A DNA stretch of 32,237 nucleotides from Gammaproteobacteria bacterium (GCA_002725995.1 PBRQ01000063.1:1-32237), one strand, 5' to 3'. Positions 15,797 to 23,640 are shown, counted from the first letter of the stretch. The notes: generated from the sequence alone by a model not told the origin. Numbers and translations are program-made.

Positions 15797-17616
15797 TGCG
15801 AATCTCCTGTTTGGTTGACCGGTGATATGCTATCGCGATCGATGGTGCCGTTGAAATTTCGTATAAGTTCCTGGACGTTTGTGTCCTCTTCGATGGTCTT
15901 AACTGCTTTAGCTTGAATTTCCTGCTGCTGGTGACGATCCAGCTCGGCCGGGGTTATCGTTTCGACAATGCCCACCTCGATACTGACGCTTATTTCGCGC
16001 CCGAACATAACTGTTAGTGCATGGGATATTCTGCCCTCATGGGTCTTGTTCCAAAGGGTGGCATGGTGCTCGTTTAGCAACAGGTAGTAGCAGCTGTTTT
16101 CGCACCGGCTCAGGGTGCAATTCGCCGCCAGCGTCTGGGTGACACCAGACAATTTGAGTCTGCTGAGAATACTGTGCCAGTTTTCAGAGAACACTATCTC
16201 ACCGGTCGCATCTGGATTGCCCCCGGTTGGCACTTCAAGCGACTCCATTGATGCGAGGTCGTTGCTAGTGGGTACTTCAGGATCGCCCGAAGTTGAACTG
16301 CTTTGGGTTGAACTGGTCTGAGCTAGAGCGCTCTGTGTCGGAGTGCTTTCAACTGAAGCCCTCTTTACTGGAGTTCCCTTCTCAACATTGACGATAGCGT
16401 CTGCCTTTTCAATTTTTGGCATGTCGGCGCTGCGGCTTTCTTCTTCTTTTCCTCCAATTCTAGCCAGCAGACCCGCGACCGGACTCTCGCCACTCACCTT
16501 GCCTCCAGAGTTACCAGAGCTCGACTGCCCGTCCGTCATTGTAAACGCCAGCATGCGTAGCAGAACCATCTCAAAACCACTCCGGGCATCCGGCGCCAGC
16601 GGCAAATCACGTTTGCCAATCAGACCAATCTGGTAAAAAAGCTGCGCATCTTCCCTGCTGATACTGTTTGCTACCGCCATTACCAGTTCTCGATCTCCCT
16701 GGCTATTGTCTATTCCTTCGGGTACTGCATGAGCGACAGCTATCCGGTGCAACACGGCAAGGAGATCATCAAGCAGGCTGGTGTAGACCGGTGCGAACTG
16801 CGCGATCTCTTCAACCTTGGTCAGCAACCTTTCACCATCTTCTGCAACGAGTGCATCGATGATTTCATAAACCTCACGCTGATCAATGTTGCCAAGCATG
16901 GACTGGACAGAATCCCCGGTGAGAAAGTTGTCACTATAGGAAATTGCCTGATCCGTTAAGCTCAGCGCATCACGCATACTTCCGTCTGCGGCTCGCCCGA
17001 TTTGCCACAGGGCACTGCTTTCAAACTTAATTTCTTCCTTTGGCAACAGTTGCTCAAGGTAACCGACAATCCTTTCCGGCGACAGGTTCTTCAGGTTGAA
17101 CTGCAGGCAGCGCGACAGGACGGTCACAGGCAGTTTTTTTGGATCTGTAGTTGCAAACAGGAATTTGACATGTTCGGGAGGCTCTTCGAGAGTCTTCAGC
17201 ATGGCGTTGAAGCTGCTCTTCGAGAGCATATGGACCTCATCAATCAGATATATCTTAAAACGGCTGCAGGTTGGCATATATTGAACATTATCCAGCAGTT
17301 CGCGCATGTCATCGACGCCAGTACGCGAGGCGGCATCGATTTCGATGAGATCCACACACCGGCCCTGGGTAATTTCCTGGCAGGTAGCACACTCACCACA
17401 CGGTGTAGCAGTCACCCCGGCCTCACAATTCAGACACTTGGCCAGAATCCTGGCAATAGTCGTTTTGCCAACACCGCGAGTACCCGCAAACAAGTAAGCG
17501 TGATGCAACCGGTTATTTTCCAGCGCATTGATCAGTGCGCGCAGAACATGTTCCTGACCTTCCAACTCTGCAAAGGTTGAAGGCCTGTATTTCCTAGCTA
17601 GCACCTGATATGACAT
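15793..17616 (-). CDS. dnaX: DNA polymerase III subunits tau/gamma
   Basis: This is the clamp-loader ATPase of the replicative polymerase. The 607-residue protein has Walker A GTRGVGKT (45-52), a four-Cys zinc site (C64, C73, C76, C79), Walker B YLIDEVHM (Asp126, Glu127), the sensor-1 [19 protein letters not shown] with the SRC motif, and collar domain III up to about residue 370. A Ser/Thr-rich low-complexity linker (about 380-465) and the tau-specific C-terminal polymerase-binding domain follow. No A-AAA-AAG slippery heptamer with a following stop was seen in the linker, so a programmed frameshift producing gamma is not evident. It leads the operon down to ycgN; the start is ATG 17616. Confidence 0.97.
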   Translation of the reverse strand: MSYQVLARKYRPSTFAELEGQEHVLRALINALENNRLHHAYLFAGTRGVGKTTIARILAKCLNCEAGVTATPCGECATCQEITQGRCVDLIEIDAASRTGVDDMRELLDNVQYMPTCSRFKIYLIDEVHMLSKSSFNAMLKTLEEPPEHVKFLFATTDPKKLPVTVLSRCLQFNLKNLSPERIVGYLEQLLPKEEIKFESSALWQIGRAADGSMRDALSLTDQAISYSDNFLTGDSVQSMLGNIDQREVYEIIDALVAEDGERLLTKVEEIAQFAPVYTSLLDDLLAVLHRIAVAHAVPEGIDNSQGDRELVMAVANSISREDAQLFYQIGLIGKRDLPLAPDARSGFEMVLLRMLAFTMTDGQSSSGNSGGKVSGESPVAGLLARIGGKEEESRSADMPKIEKADAIVNVEKGTPVKRASVESTPTQSALAQTSSTQSSSTSGDPEVPTSNDLASMESLEVPTGGNPDATGEIVFSENWHSILSRLKLSGVTQTLAANCTLSRCENSCYYLLLNEHHATLWNKTHEGRISHALTVMFGREISVSIEVGIVETITPAELDRHQQQEIQAKAVKTIEEDTNVQELIRNFNGTIDRDSISPVNQTGDSQ

Positions 17617-17676
17617 TGAGATCCTGAATTTCAGTCGCGCGGCCTGTCACCGTGCATGACCGATTGTAACGTAAGA

Positions 17677-17732
17677 AGGTGCGGCCGGCGAGGGTGCCCG
17701 GCCGAGGGTGCGGCCGGCGAGGCGCGGCCGGA
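17677..17732. repeat. GC-rich imperfect direct repeat in the dnaX/GDPD gap
   Basis: The core GGTGCGGCCGGCGAGG occurs at about 17678-17693 and again at about 17707-17722, with a period near 29 bases. The linking segment GGTGCCCGGCCGAG is itself a degenerate copy and a third partial GCGGCCGG follows. The units are internally palindromic (CGGCCG, GCCGGC). The tract is almost pure G+C in an otherwise moderate-GC region, between the divergent dnaX and GDPD genes. Confidence 0.6.
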
Positions 17733-17824
17733 AGCCCCATCCACTCAATTCATGGCATTCAATCCGTGGACAAACCCATGCCAAAGCCATTAGAGTCACC
17801 ATCCAGTCTATGAATATTTGTGAT

Positions 17825-18517
17825 ATGCCTGCTCTCCTCTGCATCGGACACCGTGGTGCCTGTGGCCACGAACCGGAAAACACCCTGAGTTCCTTCAGTC
17901 TGGCAATCACCATGGGCAGTCCCTGGATCGAGTTGGATGTGTTTTCGGTTGAAGGAGAACTTCTGGTCATCCACGACGACTCTCTGGAACGCACGACCAA
18001 TGGTGATGGCGAGGTGATGACATCCAGCCTTGAGTACCTGCGGAGCCTGGATGCTGGCGGCCATCAACAAATACCCTTCCTGCATGAAGTCACTGAACTG
18101 GTGGACCAGCGTTGTGGCATCAATATCGAACTGAAAGGCCCTGACACGGCACTGCCGGTATCAAGGTTCTTGACAACCCTCTGTGATGAAGGGTGGGATA
18201 GCCAGGCTTTTCTCCTTTCATCATTCGATCATGCTGAACTGGAAAGGGCAGACCCCCGATTCAGGCGAGGTGCCCTCTTTCACCGTGCGGTACCGGACTA
18301 TTTCAACAGCACATCAGACCTGGGCGCCTATTCAATCAACCTGTCAAGCAGGCTAATAACACAGAAGCTCATCGACGAAGCCCACCACAATAACCTCAAG
18401 GTCTATGTCTACACGGTCAACGACTTGGATGAGATACGACAAATGGAGGCGCTGGGTGTGGATGGTATATTCACTGATTTCCCTGACCGTGTCCTCAGCG
18501 CAACCGGCCATTCATAG
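17825..18517 (+). CDS. Glycerophosphodiester phosphodiesterase (UgpQ-like)
   Basis: The enzyme hydrolyses glycerophosphodiesters to glycerol-3-phosphate and an alcohol. The 230-residue TIM-barrel protein has the family motifs CIGHRGACGHEPENT (catalytic His, Glu-Asn), WIELDV (metal-binding Glu and Asp), LVIHDDSLERTTNG (second catalytic His), NIELKGP, and the C-terminal VNDLDEIRQMEALGVDGIFT. It has no signal peptide and is thus probably cytoplasmic, like UgpQ. The frame runs open from 17708 through the GC-rich repeat, but homology starts near MPALLCIGHRG; ATG 17810 is an alternative five codons upstream. Its stop overlaps the GTG of the GNAT gene (TAGTG). Confidence 0.92.
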   Translation: MPALLCIGHRGACGHEPENTLSSFSLAITMGSPWIELDVFSVEGELLVIHDDSLERTTNGDGEVMTSSLEYLRSLDAGGHQQIPFLHEVTELVDQRCGINIELKGPDTALPVSRFLTTLCDEGWDSQAFLLSSFDHAELERADPRFRRGALFHRAVPDYFNSTSDLGAYSINLSSRLITQKLIDEAHHNNLKVYVYTVNDLDEIRQMEALGVDGIFTDFPDRVLSATGHS

Positions 18518-19020
18518 TGGAAGTGACCATCAAGCAGGCGGAGACGACTGAAGCGCCCATCATCGCCAACCTTCTCGAACTCTACATGCATGATTTTTCA
18601 CTATTTTCCGACGTTGAAGTCGGTGAGGATGGACGCTTTGGCTACGCCTATCTAGAACATTACTGGCGGGACCCAGACAGGTTCCCCCTGCTTATCCTGG
18701 CGGAAAAAAAGTTGGCCGGGTTTGCACTCCTAAGAATCGAGACTGACCCCGGGGATGGCTCCAAAACTATGGATCTGGCTGAATTTTTTGTACTCCGGCA
18801 GTTTCGCCGACAGCGGGATGGCAGCCAGGCAGCGGCCAAAATATGGGACCTGTTCCCAGGCCGGTGGCGACTCCGGGTATTGGTGAGCAACCATACTGCC
18901 TACGCTTTCTGGGAAAAACTGGTTGGAGACTACTGCAAGCGGAAGTTTGAAGCAGATGACGAGAAGGGCTTTCTCGGTGACCTGAAACGTTTCAGTTTTA
19001 CATGTGGGTCAGGTGGGTAG
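18517..19020 (+). CDS. GNAT-family N-acetyltransferase
   Basis: The protein has 167 residues. The pattern is that of a compact GNAT: an N-terminal strand-helix (VTIKQAETTEAPIIANLLEL), central strands LLILAEKKLAGFALLRI, then MDLAEFFVLRQFRRQRDGSQAAAKIW. The last segment holds the acetyl-CoA pyrophosphate loop in the form R-x-x-R-D-G-x-x-A, followed by LRVLVSNHTAYAFWEKL. The substrate cannot be told. The first codon is GTG overlapping the stop of the phosphodiesterase gene, so the two are translationally coupled; a second GTG two codons later is also possible. It converges on the psp operon, with 52 bases between stops. Confidence 0.85.
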   Translation: MEVTIKQAETTEAPIIANLLELYMHDFSLFSDVEVGEDGRFGYAYLEHYWRDPDRFPLLILAEKKLAGFALLRIETDPGDGSKTMDLAEFFVLRQFRRQRDGSQAAAKIWDLFPGRWRLRVLVSNHTAYAFWEKLVGDYCKRKFEADDEKGFLGDLKRFSFTCGSGG

Positions 19021-19072
19021 GCACCAGTCTCTGAAGGTCGTTTCTCAAAAGATAGTTAAGGTGTGAGCAGAT

Positions 19073-19295
19073 TTACAGCTGATCAATTTTCTTGCCAAGG
19101 TCATACTTCTCATCAGTCACAATCTTCTCAAGCACTTCGATTCTGTTCTTGGCATCATCCAGGTCTATTTCAAGGGATTCAATATCAGCTTCCAGTTGCT
19201 CAACTTTTTGAAGCCTTGATGATCTTCACCACGCCATTGGTGATGATGGAACAAGTAGCAATTAGCGCAATGGCAACCCAGAAACCACTATACAT
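19073..19295 (-). pseudogene. PspB-like TM/coiled-coil protein, interrupted by a frameshift
   Basis: Starting at ATG 19295 (ribosome site GGGAGAAG), the first frame gives 31 residues, MYSGFWVAIALIATCSIITN followed by GVVKIIKASKS, and stops at TGA 19202-19200. Skipping one A in the A5 run at 19206-19210 restores a second frame that continues VEQLEADIESLEIDLDDAKN and RIEVLEKIVTDEKYDLGKKI to a TAA at 19075-19073. The joined product would be 73 residues: one N-terminal membrane helix and a coiled coil ending with an R-I-x-x-L-E-x-I-x-x-D motif, the layout and length of PspB (74 in E. coli). It overlaps the end of the GSG-repeat gene by 8 bases and is the last gene of the psp operon. It may be a true mutation, a homopolymer sequence error or a programmed +1 shift. 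Confidence 0.65.
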
Positions 19296-19962
19296 TTTCT
19301 TCTCCCTTACCCAATTTTTGCTTCTTCCTGCGACGACAAAGTAACTTGCCGGAGCCAGATATCAGTTTTGAAATATCCGGGTAACCGGCGTAGCTCACTT
19401 TGCCACTCCCACTGATAACAACATTCAAATCATCACTCACTAACACATTGGCATTGCCACTGCCGGATATTCTGACATGAGCAAAATCGCTCACCAGGCG
19501 CTCGGCGTTATATCTACCAGATCCGGAGATCAGCACCGACTGTGCCTCAACATCACCAGCGGCCTTGACGCTACCAGAGCCTCTAATCACTACATCAAAC
19601 CTGTCTGCGGTCAGGTTCTCCAGCATGATCATGCCAGAACCATTAACCTCTACGCCTACGGCGTCATTATCGAGGTCCGGGATAGAGACCCTTCCCGCAC
19701 CACTCAGGACGAGCCGGTGCACATCCTTCATACAGAGATCGTAGGAGATCACTTCATGGAGAACCTTTAACGAGACAACCTTTGGTGAAACGTAGCCAAG
19801 GTGCAGTACGGTTTCTAGAACTTCGGACTCAACATGCTCCATGACATAGGCAGGCGCATTAATGGTGAGGGATTCAATATCTCTCTGGGTTATTTTCAGC
19901 GTACCGGGACCACGAAAACGAACCTGGTCAAAACGACTGACTTTTCTGATTTCTACAGACAT
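19288..19962 (-). CDS. GSG-repeat beta-solenoid protein (DUF2807/head-GIN, 'toastrack'-like)
   Basis: The 224-residue protein has a C-terminal half of repeated short beta-rungs, each ending in G-S-G or S-G-S-G (LSGAGRVSI, VNGSGMIML, IRGSGSVKA, ISGSGRYNA, ISGSGNANV, ISGSGKVSY, ISGSGKLLC). This is typical of DUF2807 'head GIN' domains. Most such proteins carry a signal peptide; this one starts MSVEIRKVSRFDQVRF with none, and ends in a basic tail (RRRKKQK), so it appears cytosolic or peripherally membrane-bound. It lies 14 bases after pspC. Toastrack-type solenoid domains are known partners of PspC and LiaF proteins, so a role in sensing or scaffolding envelope stress is a fair inference. Confidence 0.8.
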   Translation of the reverse strand: MSVEIRKVSRFDQVRFRGPGTLKITQRDIESLTINAPAYVMEHVESEVLETVLHLGYVSPKVVSLKVLHEVISYDLCMKDVHRLVLSGAGRVSIPDLDNDAVGVEVNGSGMIMLENLTADRFDVVIRGSGSVKAAGDVEAQSVLISGSGRYNAERLVSDFAHVRISGSGNANVLVSDDLNVVISGSGKVSYAGYPDISKLISGSGKLLCRRRKKQKLGKGEENV

Positions 19963-19976
19963 TACACGTCTCTAAT

Positions 19977-20912
19977 TTAGCCGTCTTCACCAGAAATTTT
20001 CTCTATTTCCCGCTGCAGCTCAAAGGTTGAAGATGTCACATGGGTCTCCATGCTGCGCAGCCGATCTTCAATATTACCGAATTTTTCCTTTGCTGTGCGC
20101 ATTGCTTCTCTGTTGGACACCTGTGGGGATCCACTATCCTGGCGTGAATTTCTTTGTTTTTTCACGGGGCTTGGCTCCTCCTCATATTCTGCCGCTAGAT
20201 CATCAAACCTGTCGGTGACCTGACGGTAGTATGGCTTCTCATCCATCAGAAAATAGCTAATAAAGTATACCGGTATTGCAACCGAAGGAACGAACAGGAG
20301 ACCAAGGACAGCAATTGATCGAACCTTCCAGGTCTCAACCATGAAATATTCAGCAGCACCGGCACAAACGCCGCATACCTTCTTGTGCTGCGTATTACGG
20401 TACAACAGATTGCCTCTGCGTCTGTTGCGACCATAACGACCCCAGCCCCACCTGTCCAGGCTGTGCCGGGAGCTCTTTCTCCTGCGCCTCTTTGATCTTC
20501 TCGATGCACTGCCTCTCACTCGCTGCTGGGCTCGCCTTGCTTTCTTCCTGGCAGCATCCGCTTCTCCTCTGGCCCTGTCTGCAGAGGCTTGTGCTTCATC
20601 GTAGTCATCCTCGGCAAAGTCTTCATAGTGTTTTTCATCAAAGAGCCGGTCGCTTTGCTCGTCGATCCAGTCCCCAGCTTTTCTCGTCCATTTTTCAGTG
20701 ACCTTGTCCACCAGATCTTCAATGGACTGATCAAGATCCCTCTCCCTCTTTGGTCTGCGTTGAGCACGCTCCGCCAGCCTGTCCGCACGCTCAGCTGCAT
20801 GCTCTACCTGCTCACTCTTGCGCTTTGCTCGTCGCTCTGCGCGGTGCGCCAATCTGTTGGCTCGCCTCGCGGCTCGTTCCGCATCTCGTTGTTCTCGATC
20901 CGACCTGCTCAC
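19977..20912 (-). CDS. pspC: PspC-domain membrane protein with long Arg-rich N-terminal extension
   Basis: The 311-residue protein carries the PspC domain at about 168-230: LYRNTQHKKVCGVCAGAAEY, VRSIAVLGLLF and VAIPVYFISYFLMDEKP. Classical PspC is about 120 residues. Here about 165 extra N-terminal residues are extremely rich in Arg, Ala, Asp and Glu (repeated R-A-E-R and R-R-A-x-R units, then a polybasic RRSKRRRRK patch), and about 70 C-terminal residues form a charged coiled coil. The start is GTG 20912 with AGAGGG about 7 bases upstream. PspC works with PspB to relieve PspA inhibition of PspF. The basic extension, on the cytoplasmic side if topology is classical, could contact anionic lipid or nucleic acid. 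Confidence 0.88.
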   Translation of the reverse strand: MSRSDREQRDAERAARRANRLAHRAERRAKRKSEQVEHAAERADRLAERAQRRPKRERDLDQSIEDLVDKVTEKWTRKAGDWIDEQSDRLFDEKHYEDFAEDDYDEAQASADRARGEADAARKKARRAQQRVRGSASRRSKRRRRKSSRHSLDRWGWGRYGRNRRRGNLLYRNTQHKKVCGVCAGAAEYFMVETWKVRSIAVLGLLFVPSVAIPVYFISYFLMDEKPYYRQVTDRFDDLAAEYEEEPSPVKKQRNSRQDSGSPQVSNREAMRTAKEKFGNIEDRLRSMETHVTSSTFELQREIEKISGEDG

Positions 20913-20977
20913 GATTTACCCTCTTGATTCTTACCCAGTCCCCACAACTATCCTTACAGGAAGCAGAGGAAAATTAG

Positions 20978-21220
20978 TTATACCTGGGCCTGTTTTTCTC
21001 TCCAACCCGGACTTTCAACATCCAAAATTGATTCCAGCGTCTCTATCCTTGCAGCCATTCTATTAGCGGTTTCAATCATTTCATCAAGGTCAGCCCGCTC
21101 TCCAGCAGAGAGGCCGTCTACTACACTCGCTTTCGAGCGGTAGTGGAACACGATCCAGATGGGTGCTACTAGCCCCATGAAGATAACAACTGGTACAAAT
21201 ATAAACGTACTAATGTCCAT
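20978..21220 (-). CDS. pspB: Phage shock protein B
   Basis: The 80-residue protein has an N-terminal membrane helix (ISTFIFVPVVIFMGLVAPIWIVFHYRSK, split here as about residues 3-27) with the characteristic A-P-I-W-I-x-x-H-Y. An amphipathic helix ends RIETLESILDVESPGWREK, very like E. coli PspB (RIQALESILDAEHPNWRDR, as I recall it). PspB sits in the inner membrane and passes the envelope-stress signal with PspC to PspA. It lies between pspA (27-base gap) and pspC (65-base gap) in the same orientation. A second PspB-like gene ends the operon. Confidence 0.92.
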   Translation of the reverse strand: MDISTFIFVPVVIFMGLVAPIWIVFHYRSKASVVDGLSAGERADLDEMIETANRMAARIETLESILDVESPGWREKQAQV

Positions 21221-21247
21221 CCGATCTACTCCGAATCATGATCAATA

Positions 21248-21952
21248 TCAGGGTGCTTCATTGCTTGTATCAGTTGCATCAGCTGAATCACTTTTGCCTT
21301 GACCCAGTCGGGTCTTCAGCTTTTCAAGCTCCTCATCAACCTTGTCATCTGATTCCAACTTAGCAATTTCATCCGCCAGGTTACGCTGACCGAGGTCGTA
21401 GGCTTCAATTTCACCTTCGAGATCATCAATCCTACGCTCATATCGGTCAAATTTGTTCATCGCTTCATCAATATCAACATCATGTAACTGACGTTTGACG
21501 CCCATCCTCGATTTAGCCGTTCTACCCCTGAGTATAAGCGCTTTCTGCCTTGCCTTGGCATCAATCAGCTTCTGCTGAAGTTGTGAAATATCACCGGATA
21601 GCTTCTGCAGGTTGATATCCACAACTTCCAGGTCAGATTCGATAGTGGCCACTTCTTCGTCGGCATTGCTTTTCTCTTTCAATGCAGCGCGGGCAAGGTC
21701 CTCGCGATCTTTGCTGAGGGCAAGTTCTGCCTTCTGTTCCCACTGCTCCGCCTCCCGCCCTAGTCGCTTTGTCCGCCTTCCTAACTCCTTTTTATCCGCA
21801 ATCAGCTTGGCGGACTGGGTTCGCACCTCGACCAGCGTCTCCTCCATCTCCTGAATGATAAGCCGTACCATCTTTTCAGGATCTTCAGCCTTATCCAATA
21901 TGGAATTGAGGTTTGCATTAATGATGTCTGTAAATCTGGAAAAAATACTCAT
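21248..21952 (-). CDS. pspA: Phage shock protein A (membrane-stabilising PspA/IM30)
   Basis: The 234-residue protein from ATG 21952 starts MSIFSRFTDIINANLNSILD with the amphipathic membrane-binding helix. It continues EDPEKMVRLIIQEMEETLVE and long coiled-coil helices, the ESCRT-III-like fold. PspA both inhibits PspF and, when released, coats damaged inner membrane. The open frame reaches 22012, but homology and an AGGGAA ribosome site support 21952. A sigma-54-type promoter lies about 90 bases upstream, and pspF is divergent, as in E. coli. The C-terminus (about 215-234) is a short acidic Ser/Asp/Thr-rich tail. Confidence 0.96.
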   Translation of the reverse strand: MSIFSRFTDIINANLNSILDKAEDPEKMVRLIIQEMEETLVEVRTQSAKLIADKKELGRRTKRLGREAEQWEQKAELALSKDREDLARAALKEKSNADEEVATIESDLEVVDINLQKLSGDISQLQQKLIDAKARQKALILRGRTAKSRMGVKRQLHDVDIDEAMNKFDRYERRIDDLEGEIEAYDLGQRNLADEIAKLESDDKVDEELEKLKTRLGQGKSDSADATDTSNEAP

Positions 21953-22041
21953 TTCCCTGTGCCTCTCTAACTTTTTGTGTTCAATTGGGCTATTGCCTGT
22001 GTGCCTGCCCATTCCATTTTTATCTTCTACTTCACCTTAAT

Positions 22042-22058
22042 TTCACTTTCCGTGCCAG
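22042..22058 (-). promoter_or_regulatory. Sigma-54 promoter of the psp operon
   Basis: On the minus strand the sequence CTGGCACGGAAAGTGAA matches the -24 element YTGGCACG perfectly (22058-22051). The -12 element (GTGAA, 22046-22042) has the central G and the final A of TTGCW at the right spacing. Transcription would begin near 22031, leaving a leader of about 80 bases before pspA. Dependence on the divergent enhancer-binding protein PspF fits. No clear PspF enhancer sites were identified in 22059-22214, although that is where they are expected. Confidence 0.72.
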
Positions 22059-22114
22059 TTTTCGCGCCCTCACTCTAATCTCTTGTTATTAAAGGATTTT
22101 TCATCAATCTACCC

Positions 22115-22143
22115 TTCCTGTTTGCTGTTCTAGCGGTTAATAT
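22115..22143 (+). promoter_or_regulatory. Possible sigma-70 promoter of pspF
   Basis: TTCCTG (22115-22120), a 17-base spacer and TAATAT (22138-22143) could drive pspF. The match is modest. Its position upstream of the psp sigma-54 promoter would allow PspF bound at its enhancers to repress its own gene, as in E. coli. Confidence 0.3.
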
Positions 22144-22214
22144 GACCACCTCATTGGTGAATAAAGCCAACAATTGGTAAGACTTCAGCCACGATATCTT
22201 GCAACGGAGCAAAG

Positions 22215-23264
22215 ATGCCGGACGGGCAGCACACAGACAGACTACTAGGGGAGTCTCCAGTATTTCTGGAGATCCTGGACCTCGTTTCCCAGGTTGCGCC
22301 ACTCAACAAGCCGGTGCTGATTGTCGGTGAGAGAGGAACCGGTAAAGAACTCATCGCCTCCCGCCTGCACTACCTCTCCTCCCGGTGGGACCAGGAATTT
22401 GTCAAGATGAACTGTGCAGCCATCAGCGAGAGCCTGCTCGAAACGGAGCTATTCGGGCACGAGGCAGGCGCATTTACCGGCGCATCAAAAATACACAGGG
22501 GCAGGTTTGAGCGTGCTGACCAGGGTTCATTTTTCCTCGATGAGTTGGCGAATACCTCAGCACTGGTTCAGGAAAAATTACTGCGAATTATTGAGTACGG
22601 TGAATTTGAAAGGGTGGGTGGCAATAAAACCCTATCTACCGATGTACGGCTCATCGCAGCAACCAACGAAGATCTTCCCACACTCGCCCGCCAGGGGAAA
22701 TTCAGGGAAGACCTGCTTGATCGCCTGGCTTTCGACGTTATCACCCTGCCACCCTTGAGGCTGAGACAAGAGGACATCATGATCCTGGCTGAGCGTTTCG
22801 CGGTCACCATGGCCGCTGACCTTGGACGCGAGTACTTCCCCGGATTCTCTCCGTCTGCAAGGAAGGTCCTTAGAACCTATCACTGGCCAGGGAATATTAG
22901 AGAACTCAAGAATGTGGTTGAACGCAGCGTTTACCGCTCTCAGGAAGTTGATACACCCGTCGATATCATAACTATTGACCCGTTCGAGTCAGCTTTCAGG
23001 CCTTTACAACCCAGCACCGTCGTCACCGTTCCGGCTGAAGATGACTCCGAGGATGCGGCCGTCACCAAGGTTGTCGCACCGGTCCCTTCTTTAAATGAGT
23101 TCCCAATCGATTTCAGGCAATCAGTCCAGGACTATGAAGTTGGCCTCATCAAGAGCGCTCTGGCCTCCTCTCAATTCAACCAGAAGAAAACAGCAGATGC
23201 CCTCGGTGTCACCTACCACCAGCTTCGTGGCTACCTCAAGAAGTATGACCTGCTGGATAACTAG
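22215..23264 (+). CDS. pspF: PspF, sigma-54-dependent enhancer-binding activator
   Basis: The 349-residue protein lacks an N-terminal sensor domain and starts almost directly with the AAA+ domain, as PspF does. It has Walker A GERGTGKE (38-45), the sigma-54-contact loop GAFTGA (85-90), Walker B SFFLDE (Asp109, Glu110), the arginine-finger region REDLLDRLAFDV, and a C-terminal Fis-type helix-turn-helix (KKTADALGVTYHQLRGYLKK). A linker of about 60 acidic residues (about 255-310) separates the two and is longer than in E. coli PspF (325 residues). A GGAG ribosome site lies 5 bases upstream of the ATG. It is divergent from pspA, which it should activate via the sigma-54 promoter. Confidence 0.94.
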   Translation: MPDGQHTDRLLGESPVFLEILDLVSQVAPLNKPVLIVGERGTGKELIASRLHYLSSRWDQEFVKMNCAAISESLLETELFGHEAGAFTGASKIHRGRFERADQGSFFLDELANTSALVQEKLLRIIEYGEFERVGGNKTLSTDVRLIAATNEDLPTLARQGKFREDLLDRLAFDVITLPPLRLRQEDIMILAERFAVTMAADLGREYFPGFSPSARKVLRTYHWPGNIRELKNVVERSVYRSQEVDTPVDIITIDPFESAFRPLQPSTVVTVPAEDDSEDAAVTKVVAPVPSLNEFPIDFRQSVQDYEVGLIKSALASSQFNQKKTADALGVTYHQLRGYLKKYDLLDN

Positions 23265-23398
23265 GCTGCAACCAGACTGCCGGTTAGCCCAGTTACTCCG
23301 GAGAAACTTCAAGATTTCGTTATGGCTAAAACCGGAATTCCATGCGCCTGACTAGTAGCATGTGGTGACTGTCACAGCAACGTTTTCGGAGCCACCAA

Positions 23399-23611
23399 AT
23401 GAGATATGTTTTTGCCGCTATTGTCGCAATATTGCTGACGGTCGGTTGTTCTAGTGCGCCTACCTATACCGTTGTAACCCAGAAAGGCGATGTCTACCAG
23501 GCAAGCACAGAACCTGTCGAAGGGAACGGGGGCTATACCACCTTTGATAACATGAAGGGCAAGAAGATTCGTATCAAGGAAGAAGACGTAAAATCCATCA
23601 CCGAAAACTAG
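23399..23611 (+). CDS. Small YgdI/YgdR-like (DUF903) lipoprotein
   Basis: The 70-residue protein has a signal peptide with the lipobox LTVGC (Cys17), so it should be lipidated and, with Ser-Ser after the Cys, probably outer-membrane targeted. The mature part has the SH3-like DUF903 pattern, YTVVTQKGDVYQA ... GGYTTFDNMKGKKIRIKEED ... VKSITE. E. coli YgdI and YgdR are the nearest types and have no firm function. GGAG lies about 8 bases before the ATG. It stands alone after pspF and is followed by strong hairpins, so it is likely a single-gene unit. Confidence 0.88.
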   Translation: MRYVFAAIVAILLTVGCSSAPTYTVVTQKGDVYQASTEPVEGNGGYTTFDNMKGKKIRIKEEDVKSITEN

Positions 23612-23640
23612 GCTCGCAAATACTAGTTTTCGCTGCGAGC
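23602..23640. terminator. Bidirectional hairpin between lipoprotein and crotonase genes
   Basis: A perfect 10-bp inverted repeat, CGAAAACTAG (23602-23611) and CTAGTTTTCG (23623-23632), has an 11-base loop. It overlaps a second 7-bp repeat, GCTCGCA (23612-23618) and TGCGAGC (23634-23640). The two stems exclude one another. The first starts within the last codons of the lipoprotein gene and contains TTTT in its 3' arm on both strands, so it could end transcripts from both convergent genes. Confidence 0.5.

Noticed and set aside
17137-17145. A7 run in dnaX that might be a frameshift site
   Set aside because: It encodes Pro-Lys-Lys-Leu in the conserved sensor region. A shift there would end the protein far too early to give a gamma subunit.
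17002-17580. 192-codon open frame on the plus strand
   Set aside because: It is antisense to the conserved ATPase domain of dnaX and has no family resemblance.
17617-17824. Possible 4.5S signal-recognition-particle RNA upstream of dnaX, where pseudomonads have one
   Set aside because: The conserved GGTCAGGTCCGGAAGGAAGC-type core is absent; only the GC-rich repeat was found.
19063-19344. 93-codon plus-strand frame
   Set aside because: It is antisense to the frameshifted PspB-like gene and shows no recognisable features.
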